A stretch of 64,000 bases of DNA from Epichloe hybrida (taxonomy: Eukaryota > Ascomycota > Sordariomycetes > Hypocreales > Clavicipitaceae), in NCBI GenBank assembly GCA_019022495.1, contig JAFEKR010000022.1, forward strand, positions 1 to 64,000, in the 5' to 3' direction. Positions within the stretch are counted from its first letter, which is position 1. Each line of letters starts with the position of its first letter. Below, piece after piece: positions 20,897-34,677 of this stretch. Below the pieces are notes generated by a model. It did not search any database and was not told the DNA's origin. It was given only the letters and a program-made list of their open reading frames with translations. The position numbers and the translations under genes are program-made.

Positions 20897-22237
20897 ATGA
20901 AGATCAAGGCTCTCAACCGCTCTCTAGCAGACCACCAACCTCCAGGTTCGGACGCCGCGAAAGTACCCCGCAACCTGGATTCGGCCCTCCATCCATTCGA
21001 ACGAGCAAGGGAATACCAAAGAGCTCTCAATGCCGTCAAGCTCGAGCGAATGCACGCCAAACCCTTCATAGGGCAGCTCGGCCGCGGCCACGTCGATGGT
21101 GTCTACTCCATTGCTAAGGACCCTAACGCTGTAGAGCGCTTCGCCAGCGGGAGCGGTGACGGTGTCGTCAAGGTCTGGGACCTGACCAACCGGGACGACT
21201 CCATCTGGCACACGACGGCGCATGAGAACATCGTCAAGGGCATGGATTGGACTCGCGACCAGAAGCTGCTCACTTGCGCTGCAGACCGCACCATCAAGCT
21301 CTTCGACCCTTACAACACAAAGCCTGACTCGGCGCCTATATCCTCGTGGCTCGGCGCCGGCGCCTTCACCAGCCTGTCGCACCACCGGTCCAAGAACGCA
21401 TTTGCCGCCGCATCGAGCGTCCTCTCCATCTACGACCTCGAGCGCCACACGGCTGCGCCCGAAGTCCTGAAATGGCCCACGTCCGTCGACACAATCACAA
21501 ACGTAGCATTTAACCAAGTCGAAACATCTGTGCTGGCATCCTGCTCGAATGACCGCTCCATCGTCATCTACGATCTCCGCACATCCACCCCCGTCACCAA
21601 GACCGTCCTCAAATTCGCCTCCAACCACATCGCCTGGTCCCCCATGGAGGCCTTCAACTTCGCCACCGCCTCTGAAGACCACAACATCTATCTTTTCGAC
21701 ATGCGCAAGATGGACCGCGCCCTCAACGTCCTAAAGGACCACGTCGCCGCCGTCATGGACGTCGACTTCTCCCCCACGGGCGAGGAGCTCGTCTCCGCCT
21801 CCTGGGACCGCACCGTCCGCCTCTGGAATCGTGACAGAGGCCACTCCCGCGACATATACCACACCAAGCACATGCAGCGCGTCATGGCGGCCAAATGGAC
21901 CCCCGACTCACGATACATCCTCTCTGGCTCCGACGACGGCAACATCCGCCTTTGGAGAGCCAACGCCTCGGAAAGTGGAGCAACCAAATCAGCTCGTCAA
22001 CGACAAGCCCTCGAATACAACGAGGCATTGACACGTCGGTATGGCCATATGCCCGAGATTCGACGCATCAAGAGGCACAGACATGTTCCCACGGTTCTCA
22101 AGAAAGCGGGTGAGATCAAGTCCCAGGAACTCAAATCCATCAAGAGAAAGGAGGAGAACGAGCGCAGACATACCAAGAAACAATTTGAGAGGAGAAAGGG
22201 TGAGAGAGAGAAGATGGTGCTGGCGAGGGAGAAGTGA
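20897..22237 (+). CDS. SOF1: SOF1/DCAF13-like WD40 ribosome biogenesis factor
   Basis: Single exon, 446 aa, about the family length. The N terminus MKIKALNRSLADHQPPG and the HPFERAREYQRALNAVKLER segment are family hallmarks. WD repeats run from about residue 65 to 355, for example GHVDGVYSIAKDP, GVVKVWDL, TIKLFD, SIVIYDLR, NIYLFDMR, VSASWDRTVRLW and ILSGSDDGNIRLW. The Sof1-specific basic tail follows (ALTRRYGHMPEIRRIKRHRH, then KRKEENERRHTKKQFERRK). Sof1 is part of the U3 snoRNP/small-subunit processome in the nucleolus and is needed for 18S rRNA maturation. Confidence 0.96.
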   Translation: MKIKALNRSLADHQPPGSDAAKVPRNLDSALHPFERAREYQRALNAVKLERMHAKPFIGQLGRGHVDGVYSIAKDPNAVERFASGSGDGVVKVWDLTNRDDSIWHTTAHENIVKGMDWTRDQKLLTCAADRTIKLFDPYNTKPDSAPISSWLGAGAFTSLSHHRSKNAFAAASSVLSIYDLERHTAAPEVLKWPTSVDTITNVAFNQVETSVLASCSNDRSIVIYDLRTSTPVTKTVLKFASNHIAWSPMEAFNFATASEDHNIYLFDMRKMDRALNVLKDHVAAVMDVDFSPTGEELVSASWDRTVRLWNRDRGHSRDIYHTKHMQRVMAAKWTPDSRYILSGSDDGNIRLWRANASESGATKSARQRQALEYNEALTRRYGHMPEIRRIKRHRHVPTVLKKAGEIKSQELKSIKRKEENERRHTKKQFERRKGEREKMVLAREK

Positions 22238-23079
22238 GTAAATTTCATCTCACGTCATGTTTGGGGATTGTCATACTTGGGTGGTCTACGGACAAAATCA
22301 AAACGGTAAATAGTTTAGGCGTCTGGTAAAAGAGCTCGTATCAAGGACACGGGCACGGCATGGCACGGCGTTTTTCTCGGGCACGTTTTAGACATGAGAA
22401 TATATACCCATGTTGACCAGTTTCATAAATCTTCAACTAAGCTAGCATGTAGCATGTGACATTCATTTGTCCTTGGCAATGGATATCAAACCTTCGTCTC
22501 GCACGTTTGAATTGTGGTTTCGAAATTTTCGCTGTTTACAGTACAACTTTCCTGCCTGGCCCCCCGCCAGTTCAGCCAAGCGAGAGAGGTTCGACAAGCC
22601 GGATCCGGTTGCTCCATCTACTTCGCTTGTACTGCTTGCTGACAACGAAGTCATCAATCCCCGTCAAAATATCCATTTCCCGCCGAACGAAGGGGAGGAA
22701 AAAGTCAACAACCCCAACGTATATATCTCATCGTCAATTCACTGACGAGTGTCCATTGAAGCATAGCCGAAACCCGAAAATACTTGAGCAATAAATCACA
22801 AGCTAAACACCGGGCATATAAGAGAAACCGTGTCCCATGCGCTGCTTATCCAGTGCATCCATCGTTGAATACCACAACATTGTTCGTGAACCGCAATGCA
22901 TGCCATTCCATTGCTACTACAATCAATTCACCCCAAACAGAAGAATGCCTTTCATCCACTCCCTCAAACAAGTCAACAAGTCGGTGTTGACTAGATTCCC
23001 GTGAGATGTGGCATACATGAAAATGCGACAAGTCGAGTGAGATATACACCAAAGCACGGACCTTGGAAACAAATCGAGA
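22238..23079. other. Convergent 3' region of SOF1 and the Mga2-like gene
   Basis: An 842-bp tail-to-tail spacer. Only short unsupported frames occur; both 3' UTRs lie here. Confidence 0.6.
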
Positions 23080-26000
23080 TTATCGAATCCTCAAGTGCCA
23101 TAGTTCCACGATCCGATCTTGTATCGAATTTGTTGTTCGGAGCACCCGGTTATGACTAGCTTGAACCAGCGCTCGAACCGAAGTCCAGATGAAGGGAAAT
23201 AGTGAGGGAAAATAACTATACAGCATGGCACAAACCATGACAAGGAGCAAGGGAATCTAGAACAGGTCAGTGATGTGTTCTGCCTTTTATCTGTGCATGC
23301 GCTCCTCAAGATTGCGACTTACCCAGATGAAGAAGAGATTTCGGTCACTACGAATACTCTTCAGTTTGATCTCTCGCGCGCGCAAGAACTGCTCCTGTTG
23401 TTCCCTGGTGATGGCGTTTTTGCGACCGATCTTGAGCACTTCGGGTGCCTCATCCTCGGCCCGTCGCGTCGCCATTGTCGTGCGCGTTGTAGTCGCCGAC
23501 TGATCGTACAAAGTAGCGCACTTGGCATCCGCTTCAGCTTCAGCAGCAGCTCGCACAGCGGATTCCTCCTTTCGATCCATGTTCCCTTGTGGGAAAATGT
23601 CCTCATAGGCAGGTGGTAGTGCTGAGCCAGTGTTGTTCATGTACGATGAAATGTCCCACCAGCGACCATCCAGTTTGGCGTGGTGTTCGCCTGGTGAGCC
23701 CGCAGATCCAGGACGAGCACCAGACATACCAGGCATCAGCTGCTGTACTCGTTGTAGATATGCTTGATAGTCTGGAAGCATGGCCATTCCAGGAATAGCC
23801 GGCATCTGAGGGAAGTGGGCGAGGTTCTGCAGATGCAACGCCATGGACTGTTGAAATTGTTGCAGTTGTTGCTGAACTTGATCCCTCAACGCCGCGGCTA
23901 GCACAGTTGTTGGTGAGCCTGGGGGAACGTCCGGCGGACCCAAGTCCTCGTCATTTACCTCAGTAGACTCCTCTTCTTCTCTCCCTGTGTTGGCACGACG
24001 CATGGTGAGGTAGTGATCCTCGTCGGGATCCTCGTCGGCAAAGTCCCCAGAAGTATACTCGAGGCTCTCCTGACTGGATGAGTCCAAGAGGATCGGCTCT
24101 TCATGAGTGTGAGCTCTAGTCATTGGCTCCCAAAGTGATCGCAACGAAGTTGCACTGCTGCTGCGACTATGCAATGATCCTCCACTTCGAGATCGCACGT
24201 GTCGCTCCGAGCGGCGAATGGCACGCAGAACAGCACGAGATTGGGCCATGTCGGCTGGGGTGAAGCTCGACAAGCTACGAATCGTGGGATCAGCTCCAAC
24301 GAGCATCAAGCGCCGCACAATCTCGGAATGGTTGTGAATGGCTGCCATGTGTAATGGTGTGAAGCCTCCTTTATCCCGGGCGTCTGGATTAGCCCCTCGG
24401 GCGAGAAGAGCGGCCACGAATCGATGGTAACCCAATGAGCACGCCAAATGAAGCATCGTATGTCCCGTGGGCCTCTTAAGGTCAAGGCGTGTCTTGTGCG
24501 TGCTGTCATCGAGATCGATGAGATCCAGGCACTTGAGGAGTTGTGATTCGAGATGTTCCCGGTGGGTTACCGCAGCGTGGTTGAACATGGCACCTCCAGA
24601 CGATTGCCCCGCCGAGCCATTACCATTGCCACCACCACCACCGCCAGACCAGCTTGAACTTCCATCGTTTAGAATTCTGCGAGCCAAATCGCTTACGTCA
24701 ACCATTTGCCCAGACATTTTGTGTCCGAGGACCGAAAGTGCGGTACGGATAAGCTTGTCTTCGTTGTCATCGATGTATTTGAACGTAGGGGGCTGATTGC
24801 CCATGACAAAGCTTTGAGGTCCGGGGACGCCCTGATGCTTGAACGTGACCGCTACGGCGCCGGCAACAGGAGAAGGGGGTAACAAGCAGACCAGGGATGA
24901 GTCGCCCCAGTACGTCGTAGTGGTAGCCTTTTGTTCCCCAAACCAGACCTCTAAACCCTGGAAGAATGCAGCCCCAAGTACAGTGACTTCGATGCCACCA
25001 ATCTTGGGCCCTTCGTTGGGAATGATCTTGTGAATGACTGGCGGTGCTCGCGCCTGGTTGAGGCCGATCGGCAGGGAGTAGAGATTGGCGGTCAGGCTCT
25101 GCGGAAATTGGTTCCGAATACCATTCGCAACGTTGTTGCGCATGCCATTAGGACTGGGAGCCCGGCTAGGATGACTTGATGCTGGTGCTGAGTAGAGCTG
25201 TGCCATAGCCAAATTATCCATACTGGCTGACCGATTCGAGAAGAACGGAACCTGATCGGCGCTGCCGGGGGTCGGGGGACCGTTGGCAAACGGCTGCTGG
25301 CCGCTGACAGCTCCGAACATTTGCTCAGGCGCCTGGAATGGGCTGGGGTTGGGCGAAAACGGAGAGCTAACGGTAGAAATTTGAGCTGATGCTGTCTGAG
25401 AGCTTGGTGCTGGCGAGGTATCCAATTTGGTCATTGTCAAGCCGTTAGGAACCCTATTGAAGCTGCTCGATTTTCTTTTCTTGGCCGGGCCTCCATGGTT
25501 TGGTGACGAAGGTCGAGAGAGAGCGCGTCCCGTCACCGTTGAAGTAGTTGGCGTGGGTGTCGTTTTTCCCGAGGCAGACCCTTGGTATGGCGACTGCCCG
25601 CCACTGTTGACGTTGCCGTGACTGTTTTGCTGTGGGACTTGGAAAGCTCCAGTTTGCTGTCCTTGCATCATGTTGCAGGCATCTATCGGCTGGGGCATGT
25701 GGACAGGTATAGTCGTTGTAGTAACCGCTTCCGATACCTGCGGATTCGCAATTTGAGTCATTGGGTGCGTCTTATGGTCATCTGTAATCATGATGGGATT
25801 CGACATTGCTTGCGCAATAACTCGATCTTGGAAGTCCTTGATAGTGAAAATCACGTTGAATCCCATCTTTTCGCCGTGATGTCTGCAGTAACATGCAATG
25901 CGCATCGGCGCGTCGATCTGCATGGCACGAGGGAGCACAACAGGATCAGGGCGTCCATGAATATCTAACACGCCGCTCAGAGGTTGCCACTCCTTCACTT

Positions 26001-27490
26001 CTTGCGTGTTGAAGACAATGACACGTCGCTCTTCGTCCAGGCCCCAAACCTTCTCTTCTTCAGGTTTTTTTATTTTTTTACGCGCAGCTCGTTTTCTTTC
26101 TCTTGTGATGCAGCCATTGCAGATGCGAACATCGCCTCCGTTCTGCGGGGCATTTTTTTCGTCATCGAGATCTGGAAGGTAGCCCTGCGGAACAGACGCC
26201 GCCCTCTCCAATGCCTTCTTCTTGAGATCTCCATTGTCAATCGCACTTGTGCACACCAGACCGACGTGAAGCTCAAGGGTATCGGGCGAACGTTCTGGCG
26301 GAGGACGAGCGAGGAGCTTAGGCTTGGAAATCGTGTGGGCAGGCAGGTGCAATTTGGTGACACCGGGAGGCAGCGGCGACAGTGTCATCTTGATGGGAAT
26401 TTGTGTCTCAACGCGGGACTTGAGTGGCGTGGGCAAGATTCGCAGCTCGTAGCCAGAAGTGAAGTTATAGGACTGAGGGTGGGCGCCATTGTATACAGAC
26501 ATTTGTTGTGGCATCGACATTGGTTGCCCCGGAGGATGGCTAAATTGTGTGGGAGTTGGCAGGGCGTCGGGTGCGGAAGCAGTAGCGATATCTACTTTGT
26601 TTGGCCAGACAGTGTTCCCGTTGACCTGAGTACTGAGAGGGGATGGTGTGTTGAAGAAGGCAGCGGCGGGCGAGGAGTTGTGGCTAGTGACCATGGCAGA
26701 CATAGGGGAGACTTCTCTGGAGCCAGAGGTTTTGACTCCAATGGAAGACAATGGGTATTGCTATCGCATGAGCGGTCAGCTAAAAAACAGTGAAGGATAA
26801 GGAACCGGCGAAGGAGAGACTTACCGAGTCCCGCTTCTTATGATTTCCCGTCTTCGTTTTGGTCTTGTTGCCACTTTGACTTGTCGCTTTAAGCGAACTG
26901 TCTGTTTTGATGGTTGGCATGGCTGGTGGTGCTATGCTGACATGATCCGTTCCAGGCTGTGCGTCAGGGCTACTAGATGCACTTTCAAAATCAAAAGAGC
27001 GGTCCATGAAACTGTCATCTTGCTCGCCAAACGAATATAGCCCGTCCATGGCGGAAGAATCAGCCTCACGTCCGAAATTGAATGGATGATCGTCATCGGC
27101 AAAGGTAGCAAATTGAGCATCAACCCAATCCATCTTTATGTTAGGGCTGGTGTCCAAAGTGCTCTCGCGAGTTGTCGGAGGTGTTTTGGATGAATCTGTG
27201 CTACGGGTCCTCTTCGAAGACGTTGCCGACTCGGAGGACGAATCGTGAAAGGAGCCGTTTGGTGAGTCAGGAAACGGGCCAGTGGATGTGAGTTCCTGGG
27301 GATTCAAGTAGTGTTTCTGATCGTTGGAGCCTAAAGCTTCCAAGCCCTGTAGCGTGTCTGGACTATTTGAAAAATGGAACAAGTTGGAAGAACCAAACTC
27401 ATCGTCGCACGGATCGTGAAAATCGCTGCTCGGCATTCCTGCTCCCGCTATTAGAGGGCCTGCGACGGGAGGTCCTCCGGCAGATGGCAT
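23080..27490 (-). CDS. MGA2: Mga2/Spt23-like membrane-tethered transcription regulator
   Basis: Exons: 27490-26825, 26760-23323 and 23256-23080; introns of 64 nt (26761-26824) and 66 nt (23257-23322). About 1426 aa. Order: disordered acidic/serine-rich N terminus; a conserved region (about residues 325-550) with YELRILPTPLKSRVETQIP, PPERSPDTLELHVGL and CNGCITRERKRAARKK; a proline/serine-rich linker; an IPT/TIG domain (about 790-870, PPVIHKIIPNEGPKIGG, VWFGEQKATTT); two ankyrin repeats (about 990-1060, TMLHLACSLGYHRF, TPLHMAAIHNHSEIV); and a C-terminal helix (about 1363-1385, NLFFIWIPLLLVMVCAML) completed only when the last intron is removed. Yeast Mga2 and Spt23 sit in the ER membrane, sense lipid saturation through that helix, and are released by ubiquitin/proteasome processing to activate OLE1. 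The same role is inferred here. Confidence 0.88.
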
Positions 27491-30400
27491 GACCAGCAGA
27501 CTTGGCTGTGCGCGTTCCGCTTACTTAATGCCCGTTCGGGGTCGACCAGTCGAAGCCCAAATGTCTCTGCAGTGTACTGTTTCAATCGCGAGGGAACTCG
27601 TAAAATCGGAGCGATGTGGCGGAAGGATAGAAAGAAGTTTGCGAGCGAAGCAAAGGTCAGACCGCAAAATGGATTGGAGGTTTGCCAAGGAGGCGGGTGG
27701 GTATGAAAAATTGCTGGTGGTTGATTACTGTCGCGGGGGTTGATTGCTTGCTGCCGGAGCACTAACTAAGTCGACATCAAGCGCACTTAGCGAGCACCGG
27801 TAAATTGGGGGGGGGGGGGTTCAGAGCACCACTGTATCGCACTCTTGAAAGAAAGCGAACGGTGCCGGGATAGGGTATATGGCCTTCAAAGGTCGACGTG
27901 AGCTGGCATGGCCGAGACAACCAAGCAAAAGCTTAGAAACCCCGTCAATACACGCCACGGACCCAATGTCTTGTCGCTGGAGTGCTATTGCGCGCAGGTC
28001 GTCGGATGTTTAAAAAAGGAGCGTCTCGCCGGGCGACAGACAAACAAGACGTTATGGATACAGAGACGAAGCCTAGTCAACGAAAGCACAGTATAGATAT
28101 GTAGGGAAAGGGTGGCAATGGACGTAAGGAACAAGGGAATGGAGGATGAATGCGAGGCTTGAGTGGAAGGGTCTGGTGCAACCAAAAGTCGAGTTCTGGA
28201 CAAGTGGTAGGGCGGTGGGCACATGGAGACTCATGGGCCAAGCAAGTCAATGTGTGGTTTTTAGGGTATCCACTAATGTTTCCAGGGACAGCACTTGGGG
28301 ACTTCAGGCGCTGACACAAGTACCTTGTACCCAGAGCTCGGGCGGATGCTCCGGCTCCCGCAATGTACTGAGTACCCCGAGCGAAGTCGCTTGGCGTGGA
28401 AGAGCGCGGGAGATAGTAGGGTGGATCGGAGGGTAAGGGGATCAAAATAGATGCCGTTGTCGGCCCACCGAGGGATAAGACGTCTTCTGGTCCTGCCTGA
28501 GACTTCTTTGGTGTGGACGCCCGCGACTGCTTCATGACTCTCTCATCAGACCCTTGAGACAAGCACAGCACCAGGGTTTTAGTGTTTTGGAGTGGGTGCA
28601 GATTAGTGGACAGGCACCAACGGCAGGCCGCCAAATTTGTCAACCACTGCTTTTTGGAGTTTTGTTGATTGATCGATCATCTGTCCATTTGAAGCCGACT
28701 GCTTCTCCAACATAATTATCATCATCAGCACCCAGCCTTTCCCGGACTCAATGCGGTCACGCAAAAGCGCAATCCCTTTCCGTATATCCCGTTCGAGTCA
28801 GGAGGCATCGGCGAGCAACACTGTCTGTCGCAGTTACAATTGCGTCTGGTGTCTGATCCTTCCTGCAGACAGCTGGGGTCTTCTGGACGTTTGCTCGTAG
28901 GGTTCTTTGGCTTATGCACTAGACTCTTCGGAACTGCGGTGTAGACGGTGCCGCAATGTGATCTAGGCTTCGAGACCCCTTCATCCAGGAACGGCACATA
29001 TGTAGTTTGAAGGCAGATATTGAAAGAAGTTTCCGTCTTTCAAGATATTACATGGCGTACCGAGTGAACGAAACGGACGTCGCCCGGGTATGGTATGTAC
29101 TGTGCTGCGTAGTGGTGTCATCATGTTTGCCCTATAAATTTTTGTTTGGGCTCGTCACGACGGAATGGATTCGATCAGTTTGCAGTGGCCGTCCTCCGTA
29201 CAGTATTCTGCCGCATGCTCCTTGTTAGCAAGACTGCGGCAAACATGACACCAATATTCTCGCAACATCGAGCTCGCCACCCGGCGATGCCACAGATACA
29301 GCAAGAAACCTGAATGCAGTAACTCTCGCACCTATCTAGGTGCATCATACTATCTGGTGTTTATTCGTGGTAGAAGAACTGCACTCGTGCATGTCTATCG
29401 GTTGATGTCCTCCGCGATAGCAAGCAAATTTTGAAGCCCGGGTAAGTACAGAGTATGTCCCGATACCTACTATACGCATTAAACGAACAAGAGCATGAAA
29501 AAAGCTTGAGCCAAAGCGAGCCATAAGGCTTCTTCCTTTTTAAAAGAAAAGAAAAATATTCGGAATAGACTAGCAAGCTCGTCATCACAAACCACAACTA
29601 CCGCAGCAACAAGATCCCGAGCGATATCACCTCACGGTGATCCGTAGATGTGCCTCACTGAAACAGATTCTGATGCCAAAACACCAAACTGAGCAAAAGG
29701 CCTCGTCCAGCCACGTAGCTCAATTCCAGCAAGCTGCCACCATTGCCAAGCTTCTACACCCTGCGGGCCCTAATACGGGGTAGACGGGACAGATTCCCGC
29801 CCAAAAAAAAAGCCGGAGAACGCGGTGACAATTCCGATGCCGCATTGTTGGCTTTTAATCAGGGTTACGCTACCCGCACTGTACCCCTAGTAAGGTGGGG
29901 CGGGGCACGAGTAACAGGCGGAATACTTGATCAAACAAGGGTTACAGCGGGCCACCAGATTTGGACGTTACCCAGGGTCCGCATAAATTAGCGACTATAG
30001 CGCATGGATTGGCTTAAATTTGGCGCTTCTGCACCAGAATGGGTGCTACAAAGGCAATCCTTGTTAGCCTTACGATCACATGTCTCACACTGCAAATTGT
30101 TCATCTATCATCATGATGCTTTGATCGTGCTGCGTTGTTTTGCATGAGTGAACGAGTATTGATAACATTTACCCTCTATCAGGAGACTGCGGAGACAACA
30201 AGGACCGATTTAAGACCAAGGAAAGTCAAGACCTCTACTAGGCAGTAATTTGCTGCCCAGAACACGCACACTCTTACAGCGCACAATCGATCCTCCGTCT
30301 CCACGCCTCCTTGCGATCCTTCGTGCCATCACTTTCATCCTTCGTCTCTCAGCAGCAGTACCCTACATTGACAGAACTCTTCAGGACGCAGATGATCAGA

Positions 30401-31429
30401 GTGTACAAGTAGATGGACCAACCGCCCTCGGCAAGTTAGTGCAGCTGAGAATGGCTGGAGGGACGTGAGGCGAGCGTAGCTGTCGACTCACCTCAAATCG
30501 CCGCCCAAAACGTCCGTTACGTACGATGATCACTCCAGAGCTCGAAAGCGACCGTATATGTTTAGTACATAGGCAATAGCGAGTCATATATACATCGGCG
30601 TCTAATTTTATACACATTCTCAAGGACTTGCTAGTACTTAATGGAAGCAGTCATTCCTACACTTGAGACGACTTAAGATTTTCGATGCGCTCGCCTCACA
30701 CCGATACCCGTATGACGGGAATGGAGCATCTGCAATGCAACGGTGGTATACTCCCCGCTTACTCCGTATACCCAAGATGATATCATCTTGAAGCGTATCA
30801 ACCGAGGATCGACAGGCGCAGTATCTTTCAAGTCTGTCAGTCGCCGTTGTACGGATTATGTGCTGCAACTCTCCGCAAAAACACAAATCGCGCCATCATA
30901 AGCGTTCGATGAGTGTAAAAGCTGCATGGCGCTATGTATCGTTCTTCGTCATCTCGGCGATTCGCATGAAAATGTACGTACGGGTCATGTAATTACTCCG
31001 TAGAAAAGACCCGGACACCGATACGATGGCCGTTCTGCCGTGCAAATCTCAAGTCCATGTCACGAGCGTATGATCTGCACAGCGCCACGTCCCGTCATAC
31101 GTATTGTACAAATGTCGATGGGGAAACCAGTTGGAAAACCAATCAATCACGTACAAAATACATAATAGTCTTGTGTGAAAAACTGCAATAACATTGAACA
31201 CTGGCTGCACAACTCAGATACATACTTCTGTGACATGGGATGTGGCGTGTGTAAATTCTTCTTGCTTTTTCCAAAAGGTGCTTCCAAATGCCAGACATCC
31301 ATGCACACAGACGCGCACTTCCTCGTGCTCACACACAAGCAATTGCACATCTGCAGCTTCGTCCGTTGCACCTTGTGGCTGCAGAGCGGTCGCCGCTATC
31401 GACGCAACTAAACGGCACACAGGCATCGA
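27491..31429. other. Gene-free block of 3.9 kb
   Basis: No convincing gene on either strand; the longest frame (188 codons, minus, 28077-28643) has no domain and biased composition. A G13 run lies at 27807-27819. TACTCCGTA occurs at 30760-30768 and 30994-31002. The left end contains the Mga2-like promoter and the right end the antiporter 3' UTR. Confidence 0.55.
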
Positions 31430-33575
31430 TCAAGTATTGCCACTGTCCTTTGCATTGATGCCGCAAATCTCGCCCTCGACTTCATCGAAGTAGGTAATCT
31501 CTCTTGTGGCGCTTCGCGCACGTGTTCTCGTCCCCGAAGGCCCGGCTTCACCTGCACCGTCGGGTCGACAGGTCTGCTCCCCCTCGAGAACATTGGTGGA
31601 GTCCGAGCCAGGTGATACTCTGTTCCGTGCCTCTTCGAGGTCTGTTTCCCCGACGTTGGTTGGCACCACGCCGCGACTAGTACGGATGATCGAAGCGGTG
31701 CCGCGGCGTGCCCGAGCCGCCAGGTTTGCTCCTTCGGCATCCTCACCGTGAACTGAGACGCATCGTCTTATAACGTGTGTTCGTCCTGCAGCCTCAATGG
31801 AATTTTGGTAGCTCAGGTTTTCGCTTCGACTCTCGCTTAGGACTCGATGAACCCTAGGGGCGAGATAGCCGAGTTTTCCAAGGGGGATGCTCAAGCCGTG
31901 AACGATCTAAACATGTCAGTGGAAAGAACTGTGCAGAAATGATGATAATGTACGAGATCTCATTCACTCACAATACTGCAAACGGCTAGAAACCAGACAA
32001 CAATCGTGATCGACTCTGCTAGATCTTTGACATCTGCTCTTGGCACACCATTCTCGTCACTGAGATGGGCTTTGATAAACTCGATGCTAATAAACAGGTA
32101 GAATATGGCCGAGACACCAATGGGACCAAAAAATCCCACGAAAATAGCCTGTCGAGCCTGTCGAATCTGAGGGATCCATTTGTGCAAGCCAAACACCCAT
32201 GGTAAGCGGCGTAGGAGGAGCACCAAGAGCCCCAGAGGGATCAGGCGGCTCAATGGAATGATGACATTCTGAGAAAACTTGTGCCAAGGAAGATAGGCAC
32301 CATACCAAAGGAAAACGCTCACGTTGAGGAGCATGTCAACCGTGGGCTGTAGAGAGTCGTCCTTGGTCCGGATACGGAACCAGTCATCCCACGTGAATAC
32401 GTTACCGGCGATGAAACATGCCAACACGTCGTCTGTGCCTATCATGCCGCACGTTCCCAGGACGAACAGGGCCAACGCAATGGCAAAGACGAGAAAGCTC
32501 TCGCGGTCCACGTAGTTGCGCTTTTCAGCAAATTGAAGCATTTCTTTGGCAACCCATCCTACTACGGCGCCATATAAAACACTCAGGACGATGGTGTATC
32601 CCCACGTAAAGGCGAACCACAGCCCCATGGCATCTCCGGCACCGCCTTCGGTTGCCCCCGTGCCTACATACTTAATAAGGTACAGGGCGAAGAACAAGAA
32701 CGGGTACCCCAAGCCATCATTAGTCCCCGACTCGGCGACAATGAGATCCTGCAGGTCCTTCGGGATGTTGTGATCGGCAAATTTGCCCTTGACAACGACG
32801 GCAGATAGAACAGGGTCAGTCGGCGTGACACATGCTCCGATGGCGAGAGCGTGCAGGAAACTCGGAGTGGCGACGAAACCCCAAACAAGAAGACTAGTCG
32901 CCATCCACATACATGCCATACCTGGACCGACAAGCAGTACGATGGGCTTCAGCTGAGTCCACAAGTACTTGCTGGGCAATTGAACGCCAGCAAGGACCAG
33001 CTGCACGCCGAGAACAAGTCGAGAGAAGTTGAGCGTGATGGCCATCATCCTTTCCTCACACTGCGCGTCGGAAAGGCCATCGCGCTGACAAGCAGCGAAC
33101 GACCATGGCCGGATCCAATCGGCGGCGTGTGGACCAAATGCTACACCGACCGAGAGTGATATAACTACAAGGGAGGAGAAGCGTCAGTATTTATTCCTTC
33201 AAGAACATGGCCAAAAGTCAACGCAACAGGCACGAAGACATAGTTCAAACAATATCGAGATGGCCCGTCGCATAGCAAAGCAAACTTAGACAAGCGACGC
33301 AAATTGTGAAGCCCAGCAACAGCGCATAAACTGCCGACCGTGTTGCAGCACGAACACAATTGCAATCCCAAGAAACAAAACAAGAAAGGCAATCTTTACA
33401 AAGCATACATGCGTTCTGGTTTCAGGATTCGGAACTCACGAGCCTCGGACATGTAGCACTTCTCCTTCACCAGATACGACACCAGCCCAAAGAGGGAAAC
33501 AAACCCGCCCAAAAAGGCGACAACGACATTGAAGTCACTGAAGGCTACGGGCACAGCCCAGATGTTATGTGCCAT
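31430..33575 (-). CDS. NHA1: Plasma-membrane Na+/H+ antiporter (NHA1/SOD2 type)
   Basis: Exons: 33575-33440, 33164-31972 and 31906-31430; introns 33165-33439 (275 nt) and 31907-31971 (65 nt). 601 aa. Start MAHNIWAVPVAF; exon 1 ends YMSEA and joins LISLSVGVAFGPHAADWIRP. About a dozen membrane segments follow. Family motifs are VTPTDPVLSAVVVKG (half of the ion-binding site), ESGTNDGLGYPFLF, GMIGTDDVLACFIAGN and CSIIVHGLSIPLGKLGY. These transporters extrude Na+ (and often K+) in exchange for protons. The cytosolic tail is short (about 140 aa) beside the long tail of S. cerevisiae Nha1 and closer to S. pombe Sod2. Confidence 0.93.
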
Positions 33576-34677
33576 ATCGGCAAAAGCTGATGTTAGAACG
33601 CTGGGGTGATGGCGACGATGGCGACAATCTGGGCTGGCTGGCGGGAGGGAGAGATCATGCCGAGGGCGTGGGAGATCATGAGAATTGGCGGGAGACCAAT
33701 GCTTGCGGGACGAAGGGCTGGATGAAAAATGTGTCTTCTGTTCGACTGGAGATGCTCTGTATGCTAAAGAGCGTTGCTTTCTTGATGATGGCGGGGAGAC
33801 GGGTGAGGAAGAAGAGAGATTGGACGAGACAATAATTGAATCATTCTGTGCACACAGCTAGCTGGGTTCGCATTAGTGGCCCCTCTTCTCGCGGGCGCGC
33901 CTGCTGACAAGGCATCCAGTCACCTTGCTTATCTAATCAAATACTCGACAATTAACTTCACATGCTCTCTTTTCAGTCAACTGCAGGGGGGAATTATTAT
34001 AGCTCGAACATCGAGGGATTAACATGATAACTTGGCAATCTGCATCCGCTGACACCAGCTGTCAGATGCCGTGCTGCTGCACAATACCCGGCTTTTCAAT
34101 GTGATAGATATCGCAATTGCAAGGCGTTGTTGCGGTTTTTTCTTTGGTGGGGGGGATCTGGGGTATAATGCAGCATTGGATTGCTTATTCTTGCCGTGTC
34201 TGGGCCGCACAGCCTCGTGGCCCATGGGATTGACTGGCTTGCTGCTGCCAAGTCTTCCATGGCAAATAGAAACAGGATACAAATTCCCCGGGAGCCCAAG
34301 GTGCTCTAGGTGCCCTAGACGGTGCTATTATGAGGTACAGTGGGGTGTATCATAACATTGAGATAAATCCAATAGCTAAATCGAAATTGGTCATAAAAAA
34401 GGCCACTCAGACGCCACTAAAGCAGTCACGGCAAATGACATTCGCCGTCCCCCTCCGCGTAAAGACTCAAACACATACATGCTGGTCATGACGACGACTC
34501 AAAAGACCCAAAAGCGACACTGCAAGCCAACCCCCAGCCTGGAGCTGATTCAGGCCGTACCAAGACAATCACCATGGAGAGCCCGCCGAATCGCCACAAG
34601 ATCATCAAATCTCGTCGACAATGCCAACCCTAAGAACACACGCTCATGCAATAATTTGTGACCTCAACGGAATGCCG
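33576..34677. other. Intergenic region between RNase H1 and antiporter genes
   Basis: An 1102-bp stretch with the antiporter promoter and the RNase H1 3' UTR. A 9-bp G run lies near 34147. No gene is seen. Confidence 0.6.

Noticed and set aside
20924..21682. 252-codon minus-strand frame opposite SOF1
   Set aside because: Antisense shadow of the WD40 coding sequence.
28077..28643. 188-codon minus-strand frame as a gene
   Set aside because: Proline- and leucine-biased, no domain, no plausible start context or intron structure.
30250..30468. 72-codon plus-strand frame as a small gene
   Set aside because: Too short to judge, no signal peptide or motif, in AT-rich spacer.
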